This document shows positions 1 through 9,210 of a DNA stretch of 64,000 bases, one piece after another. A program made the position numbers and the translations under genes. The stretch is from NCBI GenBank assembly GCA_037501455.1, contig CM074861.1:97937001-98001000 (forward strand). The letters run 5' to 3'. The DNA is from Lantana camara (lineage: Eukaryota > Streptophyta > Magnoliopsida > Lamiales > Verbenaceae). The notes under the pieces were generated by a model. It had not been told where the DNA came from, searched no databases, and worked only from the letters and a program-made list of their open reading frames with translations. Each line of letters starts with the position of its first letter. Positions within the stretch are counted from its first letter, which is position 1.

Positions 1-1962
1 CTAAAAAATGTACGCAATTCCTGAATTATTATACAACCTTAAGGAGTGAAAAGAAATTTCGTTTTTCAATTGGGGAGTGAACAGAAACTTTTTCAAAATT
101 GGGGAGTGAAAAGGAAATTCAGTTTACACTTGAGGATTTTTGAGGAATTATCCGTAAAAATAATTACAATTAATAATTTAATACAGACGAATTAGGCGTC
201 TTATACAAGTGTCTAAAAGCATCCCACCGACTATATATATATAATAAAGTGGCGCAAAAATGTCACAAATGAAATTGGCAGTACAGAAAAAGATTGACTT
301 CTCAACGTACAGCAGATTGCAGAAGCAGTGCAGTGCAATGCAATGCATGGAAAGCTGAAGCCAAAGTGTCTGATAGCTTTTGGTGGACTTTCAAAAGTTT
401 GAAAATTTCTGCTCAGCTTTTCTGTTTTCGTCTTCTTGGAAGCTTTCTCTGCAACTCAAGATGCCATCTTTATTTTTTATTTGTTAGGTATTGCGGGTGC
501 CTAGAAAAGAGAACGAGTTTAGAATAAAATAGTGTGTTTCTTACCTTGTGTTTTGTCTGATTAATTTGGGGAAATTGAAAAGGACATTAGCTTATTGACA
601 TTCTGTAAATGAGAGAATACGCCGCTGCACACGGAGCTATATCTATATATATATATTTACCTTCAAATATTTATTATGTGATATATATTGTCAAATCGGG
701 TAATTTTAATCCGAACCTGATTCGATTAAACCGGTATAATAATTAGGGGGACAAGTGTTTATATATGTTTGTCGTGTGGTTGGCACGAAAAATTTGGAGA
801 GAATAATAAATTGAATGACAAGTATAATATACTAGTCTTTTAATTAGTTGGACTTTCGATCGGATTAAATTTGGATTAGAATTTTCGGGTCAATAATATG
901 GAAAATTAGTGTTGTAGCCAATAACATATGAACTTACTATTGATTCAATATTTTCTACGTAAGTGTGGAAAAAGGGTCAAATATGAGTGCTTTTTTATTA
1001 ATTGGTCAAGCTTAGGCATGTGATAACAACATGGACTCATTATAGCAACTTGTGAGTGATGATCATGATTTTCAAAACGAATGGACAATTGTATGAAAAA
1101 TGTCGCCAATTCTTGTGTATTTTTCGTGCTTACAAAGAATGATGATACTGTTTCAAATTCCCTTAATTAACGTAAGAATTGGAAAATATATTTTAAGTAA
1201 TCAACACTAAGAATGAGATCAATATTTGATAACTCTAACCCGTATTTAGCTCAATTAAACCGGCATAAAGTCGGACTATTAATATATATTTCCCATTTAT
1301 ATATAAAATGGCAGTTGCCTATTTGAAAACTCAAACATGTATCAGGTTTGATTTAAGTTAATGTAGTGTTAAATTGCTATAATTTTTTTTTGGTAATTAA
1401 ATTAAGGAAAATTTACATTTGACCATTCTACATTTAGGCCTAATTATAATGCAATTCATTTAAATTGAAAAATTATATTTTAGTCCCTAAATTTTTGAGA
1501 ACCTTTTGGGGTCCCTAACGTCCGTTAGAATTCTATTATGTTATTCCAAAAGTACCCATAATTTTTATAATTGATATGTGACTCCAGATACTGTTGTTAA
1601 ATTTATAACTTATAGAGATCATTTTATTTATATTTGTAAACATTAGGGATAATTTTATAATTTTGGTAATATACAAACCGTTAAAGCATAATTGTACTTT
1701 TAATTGGTTGGGTTCGGCCAAGGCGGATTTGGGTTAAAATTTTCTTTTATAAATTTCCTTAGGGGTTTCAAACCAAACAAGATTTACAAGAATTAAAATA
1801 TAATTTCTCATCTAAATGAACCGTGTTATAGTTAGACCTAAATATAAAATAAGGCGTGAATTTTTCTTAAATTAAATATTACAAGTATGATATTATATAG
1901 TAAAAAATATTTAGATTCACATGACAATACAAGTCGACCCCAATCACCAAACCCTCTTCCAC
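1..1962. other. AT-rich intergenic region upstream of the OVATE gene
   Basis: No supportable gene. Three imperfect units of about 30 bp containing ggggagtgaa or aaggagtgaa lie at 41-120. Around 1403-1700 is a decayed repeat with phrases such as 'tagtccctaaa' and 'gtccgttaga', typical of old Mutator-like TIR material in this window; no clean ends were found. Confidence 0.5.
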
Positions 1963-1972
1963 TATATATAAA
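1963..1972 (+). promoter_or_regulatory. TATA box of the OVATE family gene
   Basis: A TATA-box string (tatatataaa-like) sits about 55 bp before the ATG at 2024, a normal spacing for a short 5' UTR in a plant gene. This is position-based inference; AT-rich sequence makes chance matches common. Confidence 0.45.
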
Positions 1973-2023
1973 TTCCACCATATCCAAATATGTTTTGAAA
2001 CAAAAAGCTGTTCTCAACTTCTC

Positions 2024-2998
2024 ATGGAAAGCCATAATCAGTTATTGAAGCTCATGAAAGTATCTCGCTTTTTCCCTTCTTCTTTCACTTCTTGCCACTT
2101 TCGAACCTTACCCGATGTTGCAGAAAGCTCCATAACCATCGCAAAACCCAATAAAATTCTCCATGAAAATGACCTCTCCTCTAACGAACCACTCTGCAAA
2201 TCGCAACAGCTTTTGGCTTCTGCTTCTGCTCGCGCTTCGAAGCTAAAGCCAAAGAAATTAATGGAGAAGAATGTTAATGATCAAGATCGATGTACTAGCA
2301 AAAAGTGCTCATCGTCTATGCTTTTTAACCAGAGTTCGTCCTCCAACAGCGCCTGGTTTACGGATGAAGACGGTGGCGGAGGCGGCGGCGATGGGGACAC
2401 TTTTTTCAGCTTGTCGTCGAACTCCGGCGACTCTTTCCGCCTGAAAACTAGCCGGAGATTCAGGAGGTGTGAGGAGATGAAGAGCATCGACGAAACGGGT
2501 CGCCGTTCTTTTTCGTCAGCAGGCTCGTTCGACACCGTTCCGAGCAAATGCAGCAGCCGCCGGCGAAAACCTGCAGTCTCCGCCGTGAAAACCGCCGGAG
2601 AAAAGAAATGCGGTGACATCCGCCGCGAAAAGGAGATGGGCTCCGACCATTTCTCCACCCAGGTCTACTACAGCAGAAACAAGACCGGTTCCGGGAGGAT
2701 ACCCCGCCGCCGGAGGACTGCCAAGAACGGCCGGAAAACGAGGAAACATTCGTCAAGGAGGGTTTTTTACGGCGGCGCTTGCGGGATCGAGGAGGGCTAC
2801 GCGGAGGAGAAGATCTCCGGCGATCCGCGCGGCGATTTCAGGGCGTCGATGGTGGAGATGATAGTGGAGAAACGGATTTTCGGGGCGGAGGATTTGCAGA
2901 GGCTGCTGAAATGTTTCTTGTCGTTGAACGATGCTGCTTATCATGGGATGATATTCGATGTTTTTAATGAGATTTGTGAAACATTGTTCATTAATTAA
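2024..2998 (+). CDS. OVATE family protein (OFP), putative transcriptional repressor
   Basis: Single-exon gene of 324 aa. The last ~55 residues form the OVATE domain: it starts near 'DFRASMVEMIVEK', continues through 'DLQRLLKCFLSLN', and ends 'MIFDVFNEICETLF' two residues before the stop, the usual position in this family. The middle is low-complexity, with a Gly/Asp run around residue 115, serine-rich blocks, and a strongly basic stretch near 225-245 (RIPRRRRTAKNGRK) that could be a nuclear localisation signal. Known family role: plant-specific repressors that bind TALE homeodomain proteins and affect organ shape and cell elongation. The N-terminus (LPDV motif after a short basic start) resembles the OFP6/7/8 group, but I would not assign an orthologue. 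The start is the first ATG after a TATA box. The coding region is clearly GC-richer than its flanks. Confidence 0.9.
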   Translation: MESHNQLLKLMKVSRFFPSSFTSCHFRTLPDVAESSITIAKPNKILHENDLSSNEPLCKSQQLLASASARASKLKPKKLMEKNVNDQDRCTSKKCSSSMLFNQSSSSNSAWFTDEDGGGGGGDGDTFFSLSSNSGDSFRLKTSRRFRRCEEMKSIDETGRRSFSSAGSFDTVPSKCSSRRRKPAVSAVKTAGEKKCGDIRREKEMGSDHFSTQVYYSRNKTGSGRIPRRRRTAKNGRKTRKHSSRRVFYGGACGIEEGYAEEKISGDPRGDFRASMVEMIVEKRIFGAEDLQRLLKCFLSLNDAAYHGMIFDVFNEICETLFIN

Positions 2999-3497
2999 TT
3001 AATTTGAGTGTTAAATTAGTTGTTTTAGGACTGATTTTCTTGTATGTATAGTTTGGAAGCTTTATTTCTCTCCCTTTCGAATTAATTAAATTTCAAAGTT
3101 TGGTGTCCTCCTTCATACATCTCTCGTGAATCTACAAGTTTAAATTTTGATGAGGTGTGTTTGGAAAGAAAATTTTGAATTTTCAATTGAATATAAATTG
3201 CATTATTTTGAAAGATGGTCTACGTATACCACCAAGAGATATAACTTCGTGTTCAACGCTATGTTAGTTTAATCAAAAGTTTTGAATTCGAACCTTTGGA
3301 AATGTAGTTACTATTTGATAAGAAGAGTTTTACATTTTAATGGTCCGACTCGATTTCATCCTTATAAATGGGACATAGAAGGAAAAAAAACAAGACTATC
3401 TATAATCTATGTATGGCTGAAAAGGCTTTACAATTTACTATTAGGACCTAAAATAAATAAAGAAACAAGTAACTCAGGCCTATTGGGTTGCTGTTTT
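2999..3497. other. 3' flank of the OVATE gene, no gene seen
   Basis: AT-rich. Around 3218-3330 is a copy of a dispersed motif (gaattcgaacc, then a tract like 'gataagaagagtttta') that recurs near 37600-37740. No coding potential was recognised. Confidence 0.4.
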
Positions 3498-3631
3498 AGG
3501 GCTGTCAATGGATCGGATTCGGTCTGGGCCAGAAGGATTCGAATTCGATAAAAGATTCGACCCGATTAATAATAAAATTTTAAATTTTAAATAACAAATT
3601 TAATATAAAAAAATAAATGTAATTACATAAT

Positions 3632-3960
3632 TGTTGGGGACATACCCTAAAGCCCAAGGTTCAACCCAACACAATCAAGCCCAAGACTCAACCCATAAGG
3701 CGAGATAGAGATAAAGGAATTCTGCAGGATCGTAACAACTCTGATCGGATAACTCCAATCATGATAATCTTCATGAAACGTGAATAACTAAACGAGAAGA
3801 ACAACAAGTCCGATATTCTATATAAACGACCCTTGAGATATGACGATCTAAGCTTTTTGGTCTGATCTCTTGATTAGTCTCTCTGAAACCCTGGCTTACT
3901 TCGGTAAGATCCTTGAGGAAAGAGGGATTAGTCTTTAAGGGTTTTGGCTAGAACGCATCA
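3632..3960 (+). mobile_element. Solo LTR (family A, copy 1)
   Basis: 329 bp starting TGTTGGGGAC and ending GCATCA, flanked by the perfect 5-bp duplication ataat (3627-3631 and 3961-3965). It has a TATA-like ctatataaac near 3818. No internal region or second LTR is adjacent, so this is a solo LTR left by LTR-LTR recombination. The same family occurs inverted at 5882-6310. Copia or gypsy cannot be decided without the internal domain. Confidence 0.85.
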
Positions 3961-3973
3961 ATAATATTTAATA

Positions 3974-4179
3974 AACTTATTTTTTGACACACACCCCCAA
4001 GTGGCCAGAAGGATTTGAACCCGGGTCATTACCTTCCATAACTAACCCTTTAACCGCCTTTTTTTTTTTTTTTTTTTATATAGAGAGGATTTGAAATCGG
4101 GTCATTACCTTCGAGAATCAACCCTCAAACCACTTGGTCAACCCTTTAACCGCTTGGTCCAACACCTATCGACAAGTGT
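3974..4179 (-). mobile_element. tRNA-derived SINE, possibly two stacked heads
   Basis: Read on the minus strand there are two tRNA-like heads with A-box-like 'ttggtcaagtggtttgaggg' and B-box-like 'gggttcaaatcc' segments. A poly-T tract (poly-A on the SINE strand) lies between them around 4060-4078. The repeat is bounded by tatttaata on both sides (3965-3973, 4180-4188). The doubled head suggests one copy inserted into or beside another. Confidence 0.6.
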
Positions 4180-4692
4180 TATTTAATAGATTATTTGATG
4201 GTTTTGTTTATATTTATTTAAAATAGGTTAATTTAAACTTATTAATACACTAAAATATATACTTTTAGAGTAAACAATTCAAAAAAAATTATTATTTAAA
4301 GTGATAAATATGTGTAAATTTTAATTTTAATCATTTTGCTTAGTATTATGTACTACTAAATAATTTATTTAATTAAATATAATATATATAATTGGATTCG
4401 GATTCTTAACGGATCGGATTTCTTAATTCCATATTCGATCAGTTTATTTCGAATGACGAATATTTATAATCCAATATGATCCATCGGACATTTTATCGAA
4501 TGAATATGCTAAAATTTGGATCGGATTCGGATTAAAATCCGATCCATCGACAGCCCTAATTGTTTAACCTAACTGGGCTTTTGTTTAGTGGACTGATTAT
4601 TAAAGAAGAAGCAACAAAACAAAGCCCAGTTTGTCATGGCTTGTTTTCTAGAAACAAAAACACAAACAATTAGCAGAAAAGAAAAGTCAAAT

Positions 4693-4697
4693 GCGGG

Positions 4698-4740
<43 letters not shown>

Positions 4741-4765
4741 ACGTGTTCGATCCACGTTCACCGCA
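4693..4765 (+). tRNA. tRNA-Phe (anticodon GAA)
   Basis: 73 nt folding as a cloverleaf: acceptor gcgggga/tcaccgc, D arm starting gctcagttgggagagc, anticodon stem tcaga/tctga with loop ctgaaga (anticodon gaa), T loop ttcgatc. There is no intron and no encoded CCA, as expected for a plant nuclear gene. Compared with the tRNA-Phe sequence I recall for plants, the base pair closing the T stem (positions 49:65) is A:T instead of G:C; both sides changed, so pairing is kept. The G5:A68 acceptor mismatch is a known feature of plant tRNA-Phe. Internal A and B boxes, an upstream CAA motif and a T run downstream support a working Pol III unit. Confidence 0.97.
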
Positions 4766-4768
4766 TTC

Positions 4769-4775
4769 TTTTTTT
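4769..4775 (+). terminator. Pol III terminator of tRNA-Phe
   Basis: A run of seven T residues begins three bases after the tRNA 3' end, the standard termination signal for RNA polymerase III. Confidence 0.85.
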
Positions 4776-5117
4776 GAATTTCGCTATAATTGTTTATTTA
4801 CCTTTATACCCTTGTTGTGTTTAAAATTTATATTTAAATAAATAATTTAATTTAATATATTTAAATAATAACAAAATTTTTCTTTGCACAAGTATTGAGT
4901 GTGCGGAATTAGTACGTGTATCGCCAACAAAGCTATAGGTATAAGCTGTAGCACACGCGCACCCAAAATCGCTTGTCTTTCTTTTTCAATTTTTATAATT
5001 AAAAGATGAGTGTATTCGAGAATAATAGAAATAAAAACTGTAATCACGTATTTATGATATTTTAATAGTACCGCTTGATGTTCCTAATCCTATATTATGA
5101 GACGAGTATATTGGATA

Positions 5118-5410
5118 AAAACATTAACAAAAAACCTTAAAATAAACGGGGAATTAGCGAAAAATCCCCAATTGTGGACTCAATTTTTAGTTTGCTCCCT
5201 ACTTTCAAAATTATTTTTGTTCACTTCCCAGATGAGACTCATATTTTTAGTTTGTTCCCCATTTTTTCGGTCATACGTGATATTGTGAAAAATATACGAC
5301 ATAACACGATTTAGATACGTGATATTGCGAAAAATATACGTGTATAAAAACTGAAGAATGCAGTATCTAAAAAAACATAAACAAAAACCTTAAAATAAAA
5401 GGGGAATTTG
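5118..5410. repeat. Segment bounded by a ~38-bp direct repeat
   Basis: Near-identical stretches (aaccttaaaataaacgggg versus aaccttaaaataaaagggg) occur near 5130 and 5385 in the same orientation. The enclosed DNA contains 'gtttgctccctact' and 'gtttgttcccca' phrases related to the tandem units at 41-120. Local duplication or decayed element; origin unknown. Confidence 0.45.
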
Positions 5411-5881
5411 GAAAAAAATTGAACAATAAAAGATTTCAGTAGTAATTAAAAAGGTTAGAAATGAGAGATCCTCCATGTAGTGGAGGAGTTATAATGATTG
5501 AGAGCAATGGAGATGCATGCGCCATTTTTATGGCAATATATATAATTATAGCTTATAAGAAAGATGGAATTTAAAGCTGAGAATTAGGATCATATCTTCT
5601 CATCATTTGAGTAAGTTTGTACACACACATATATATATATATGGTTATCATGATGATGATGATGATGATGGGTCATTATCGCTCATGTACACGCGCTTGC
5701 ATGTCTTGCTCTTTTCATGCATTTGCATAAAGCTCCTCCACCCCAAGGATACTGGAATGTTGTGGGCCATTTCGCATATATATAGATTTTGAATTCCATT
5801 GTAAAATTCTTCTTACGAGTGACAACTACATAGTTGAAAATTCAGAACACGAAACTTAGCTTAACTTCCTCTAATTATACA

Positions 5882-6310
5882 TGTTGCGTCCAGCCCAAAC
5901 CCTTAGAGATTAATCCCTCTTTCCTCAAGGATCATACCGAAGTAAGCCAGGGTTTCAGAGAGACTAATCAAGAGATTAGACCAAAAGTCACGATCGGCAT
6001 ATCTCAAGGGTCGTTTATATAGAATATGGGACTTAGAGTTTTAGTCATTCACGTTACCTTCTCTTCTATTCGATTTGTTATAATCTTAACAGATTCTTCC
6101 GTATCTTATTTAGTTGTTACTTGCCCGGCACTCCTCTAGATATCCTTCTGCTCCAAATCAGTTCGTTATACTTGCGAGCTGATTTGTCTGTTCTCTTCTG
6201 TTCGTCTTGTTCTTAGCGAACTCTTCTATTCGCGTTGTGCTATTGACTTGGGCTTTGACGTTATCCTCTTAGTGGGTTGAACCTTGTACTAGATGGGTAG
6301 GATCCCATCA
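5882..6310 (-). mobile_element. Solo LTR (family A, copy 2, inverted)
   Basis: 429 bp flanked by the perfect 5-bp duplication ataca (5877-5881 and 6311-6315). On the minus strand it starts TGATGGGATCC and ends GCAACA. It shares the central TATA-containing block (ctatataaacgacccttgag) and the 'ccctggcttacttcggta' tract with the copy at 3632-3960, so both belong to one family. It is about 100 bp longer than copy 1 through extra sequence in its 5' part. Confidence 0.85.
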
Positions 6311-6510
6311 ATACATAATCCAAAAAATATTCTAAAGTGATTTTTGAACTAATGATGTCGGATGACCAATGGTTGCGGTATGTATTTATTTAGTATTTAC
6401 ATATGATCTCTTTCTTGTTCACCCAAATTCCATCTATAATTTACTACAAGAAACCCGATATGGTAATATAATCGAACAGTTATTGAATTTTTTATAGCAC
6501 AACAGTTGCA

Positions 6511-6638
6511 TTAATCTCGTGCCCTATCTTTGCAAATTGCAATAGCATCAGCATGCCCGTTCCTGATTCTGTAAATATGGGTTAAAGCAATTTCCCAAGG
6601 CTTCTTTAAGAAGTTTCGACCATCATTAACCACCGCGC
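6511..6638 (-). pseudogene. RNase H-like C-terminal fragment (retroelement relic)
   Basis: On the minus strand an open stretch of about 42 codons contains 'PWEIALTHIYRIRNGHADAIA'-type sequence (shown in part). This matches the pattern W-E-x(3)-H-I-Y-R-x(3)-N-x-x-A-D near the end of plant RNase H-like domains linked to non-LTR retroelements. No neighbouring reverse transcriptase is readable. Short, so tentative. Confidence 0.4.
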
Positions 6639-6740
6639 CATAAGGGTGTCGCTCCACCTCACCTTCCTTTATGTGTAATTAGTTTTCGACAACTTTTTAT
6701 TAATTTATCATAAATTCAGCATAAATACTTTTTTTCTCCC

Positions 6741-6895
6741 TATATTCCATTTAATTGGGTTCGAGATGACAAGTAAAACTCTCAAGAAGTGATGAATTTT
6801 TTAAAAAATAGGTTTCGAATTTCCGATCTCTTAGAGAATCAAATAAAATCTGTCTCTTATAATCTAGTTAGTCACCACAAAACCAAGACGTATAG
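6741..6895 (-). repeat. SINE-like repeat, copy 1
   Basis: Shares the pattern 'tgacaagtaaa(a/g)ctct ... ggtttc(g/a)aat ... gatct...agtcac' with 7110-7263. On the minus strand it has an A-box-like 'gtgactaactaga' and a B-box-like segment with 'attcgaaacc'. No target-site duplication identified. Confidence 0.4.
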
Positions 6896-7109
6896 AGTAT
6901 AAGTCCGGCATAAGTACTCTCAATCCATCATAAAGATTAGGATTTGAGGTCAAGGGTGATTACCCATAATTATATAGTGACGAGGCAAGTGGACCTTAGT
7001 TGCCCTCTTTTGTTGGGCTTTAATTTAGGTTTAATTTTTTTAGTTACATTAATATAGATATAGCCGAATTAAATCAATAATATTAATTTATATATATGTA
7101 TATTGGTTC

Positions 7110-7263
7110 TATATCCTATTTAGTAGGTTCGAATCGAGTGACAAGTAAAGCTCTCCCCAAGGGACCTTTTTAACAAGTAGCAGGTTTCAAATCCCTGACC
7201 TTTTAGGAAATCAGGTGAAATCCTCCTCTTTTGATCTAACCAGTCACTATTAGACCAAGACCT
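7110..7263 (-). repeat. SINE-like repeat, copy 2
   Basis: Second copy of the repeat at 6741-6895, about 350 bp downstream in the same orientation. On the minus strand it carries 'gtgactggttagatc' (A-box-like) and 'gggatttgaaacc' (B-box-like). The two diverge by scattered substitutions, so this is not a recent tandem duplication. Confidence 0.4.
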
Positions 7264-9045
7264 CTTGACTATTAATTTATATATATTAGTCAGCAAATTA
7301 AATGAGTATTTGAACCACAAATTAATGTATGTATACAAACTTAAATGAGTTGCGTGATCGATACTTAATTTCTGTTTATTTGATAATTGTGGATAACTAA
7401 TTATAATGATAATCTAAGTAAAAGCCCAAACTATATGTCCATTTCCGCCTTTCAACATCCCTCTTTAAGCCTCCTACCTTTGCTGGCACTACTAAGCATT
7501 TAAATCCCATGGACCACGCCCAAAAGAAATTCAAATTAAATTAATTGGATTGAGAAAAAAAAAAAAAAAAAGAAGTAAAAATCAAAAAAAGAAGTTATAA
7601 TTTGTTGGGGCCATGAATTTTAAAACTTTAATATAGATCTATATTTCTTCCTTTTTTGATATAAATAAAGAATTAACAGGCTACCTTAGAGTCGAAGAAT
7701 TTTATTAATTTAGGTGTTAAAATTTTGAAATATATAAAAAGTTATGATCAACGAACACTTCTAAATATATTATCTTGTCATATCGTGTCCTGTCGAATAT
7801 TGTATCCGACACTTCTCATATAAAAAATTAAAGAAATAATTCTATTATTTTGAAGCGGTCAATTTTCAAAATTGAAAAAGATAATATATTATACATATAT
7901 TATTTAAACACAAGTACATGCATACGCATTGCTGGAACCACATATTCGTCAGGAATTGGACGTTATAAGAAGTTGAATAATTTACGATCCCTTAAATATT
8001 AAGAAGTGATCTCAGCCCCACGATTGATTTCGCGGGTGGATATATAATACACATGTATATGCGTACAAACATACTCCCTACCTAATCTACGAGACCAATT
8101 GATCATTTATGATTTGTGACAAACATTCTCACAAATTAACAAATCATGATGATGATAATTAATCCCAATCATTAATTTTGTACTCTTTCCATGAAAGAAT
8201 GTTTGAATCATCATTGACAAATAACTCATTTCTCCCACCTTCCGATCTCCGATGTTGACTACACATATATATTATACACACATATATACTTTATATATTT
8301 ATATATATAGTTATCTTAACAATAAATTCCTAGGGGACCACATAAAGATTAAATAAAAAAGGGTTATATATTAGAAGCTTTAATATTTTAAAAATAATAA
8401 TAATTAAAATAAAAATTTGGTCATAAATATCACATAAATTAATGGATGGTGTGATGAGTTTGCATGTGCAGCATGTGTATACGTACGTAGGAGGGAGCCA
8501 TCATCATGAGCTTGTGGATCAAATGCATGGTACTAGGCTTGGACCACTATTTGTGGTTTATATAAAACTACTTGTACTAATTCACACTCAAAACTATTTT
8601 TTCATTTCTTTTTCTTTCTCAATAACGCTAATTAGGGTTTGGTTTAATTTGATCATTGGAATGTTTCAATTACATGGATTAGGTTTCCAATTATCCTTTG
8701 ATATCCAACATTGCAACTTGTAAAGACAATTATTTTGTTCAAATTAGCTATGGTTATTCAAAGTTTGAAGTAGCTCGTCAAGAATCAGGTCTAAAAATGA
8801 ATCTTCTTTTCCGATATGAAGCAACTTTAAGATTTCTGACCAACTACCCCATGATTTGAGAAATTTACACTCAGCGGTGGGAGCAATCGATGTAATCGAC
8901 TGTTGATGCCCTGGTATACGCGTGTGACCTTGATTAGGATGATTTAGAGTTATTGTTATTACATTAAGACTTAAGAGATTGTTAACTTAAAATCTTGATG
9001 ATATCATGAAGGAGTATCCCAAAATTAGGGCAAAAATGAGGAAAG
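7264..9045. other. Intergenic, no gene seen
   Basis: AT-rich sequence. Around 7748-7850 is a partial copy of the tatgatgcac-type MITE described at 9046-9210 ('cacttctaaatatatta' then 'cgacacttctcatat'). Nothing else was recognised. Confidence 0.4.
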
Positions 9046-9210
9046 TATGATGCACAGACACGGACAAGGCGACACGGACACGACACGACACGACACGGAT
9101 ACGGCGACACGGATTTTTTCTTGAATTTTCCACGTGAGGAGTGTCGGACACGGTGTCCAACACGACACGACACGGCAAAATGATATTTTTAGAAGTGTCC
9201 GTGCGTCATA
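9046..9210 (-). mobile_element. MITE-like repeat with cacgacacg tandem core (family M)
   Basis: 165 bp with inverted ends tatgatgcacagacac and gtgtccgtgcgtcata. The interior is rich in repeats of the pentamer cgaca ('cgacacgacacgacacgg'). Related copies lie at 53709-53862 (complete) and at 7748-7850, 30235-30417 and 40618-40757 (decayed). The GC-rich core makes this short patch unlike its surroundings. Confidence 0.6.

Larger units (their letters stand above)
3498..4557. mobile_element. Foldback element with TIR agggctgtcaatggatcgg
   Basis: The left end reads agggctgtcaatggatcgg and the right end is its near-exact inverse (ccgatccatcgacagccct with small differences). The inner arms repeat 'ggattcgg' motifs in opposite orientation. 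The interior is almost entirely two later insertions, a solo LTR and a SINE, plus AT-rich filler. I could not find a convincing target-site duplication, so the superfamily (hAT-like or Mutator-like) is open. Confidence 0.6.

Noticed and set aside
2281..2658. 125-codon minus-strand frame
   Set aside because: It is the antisense shadow of the OVATE gene with low-complexity proline and serine runs.
5644..5670. Repeated tgatga as a snoRNA C box cluster
   Set aside because: It is a simple trinucleotide repeat without a paired D box at the right distance.
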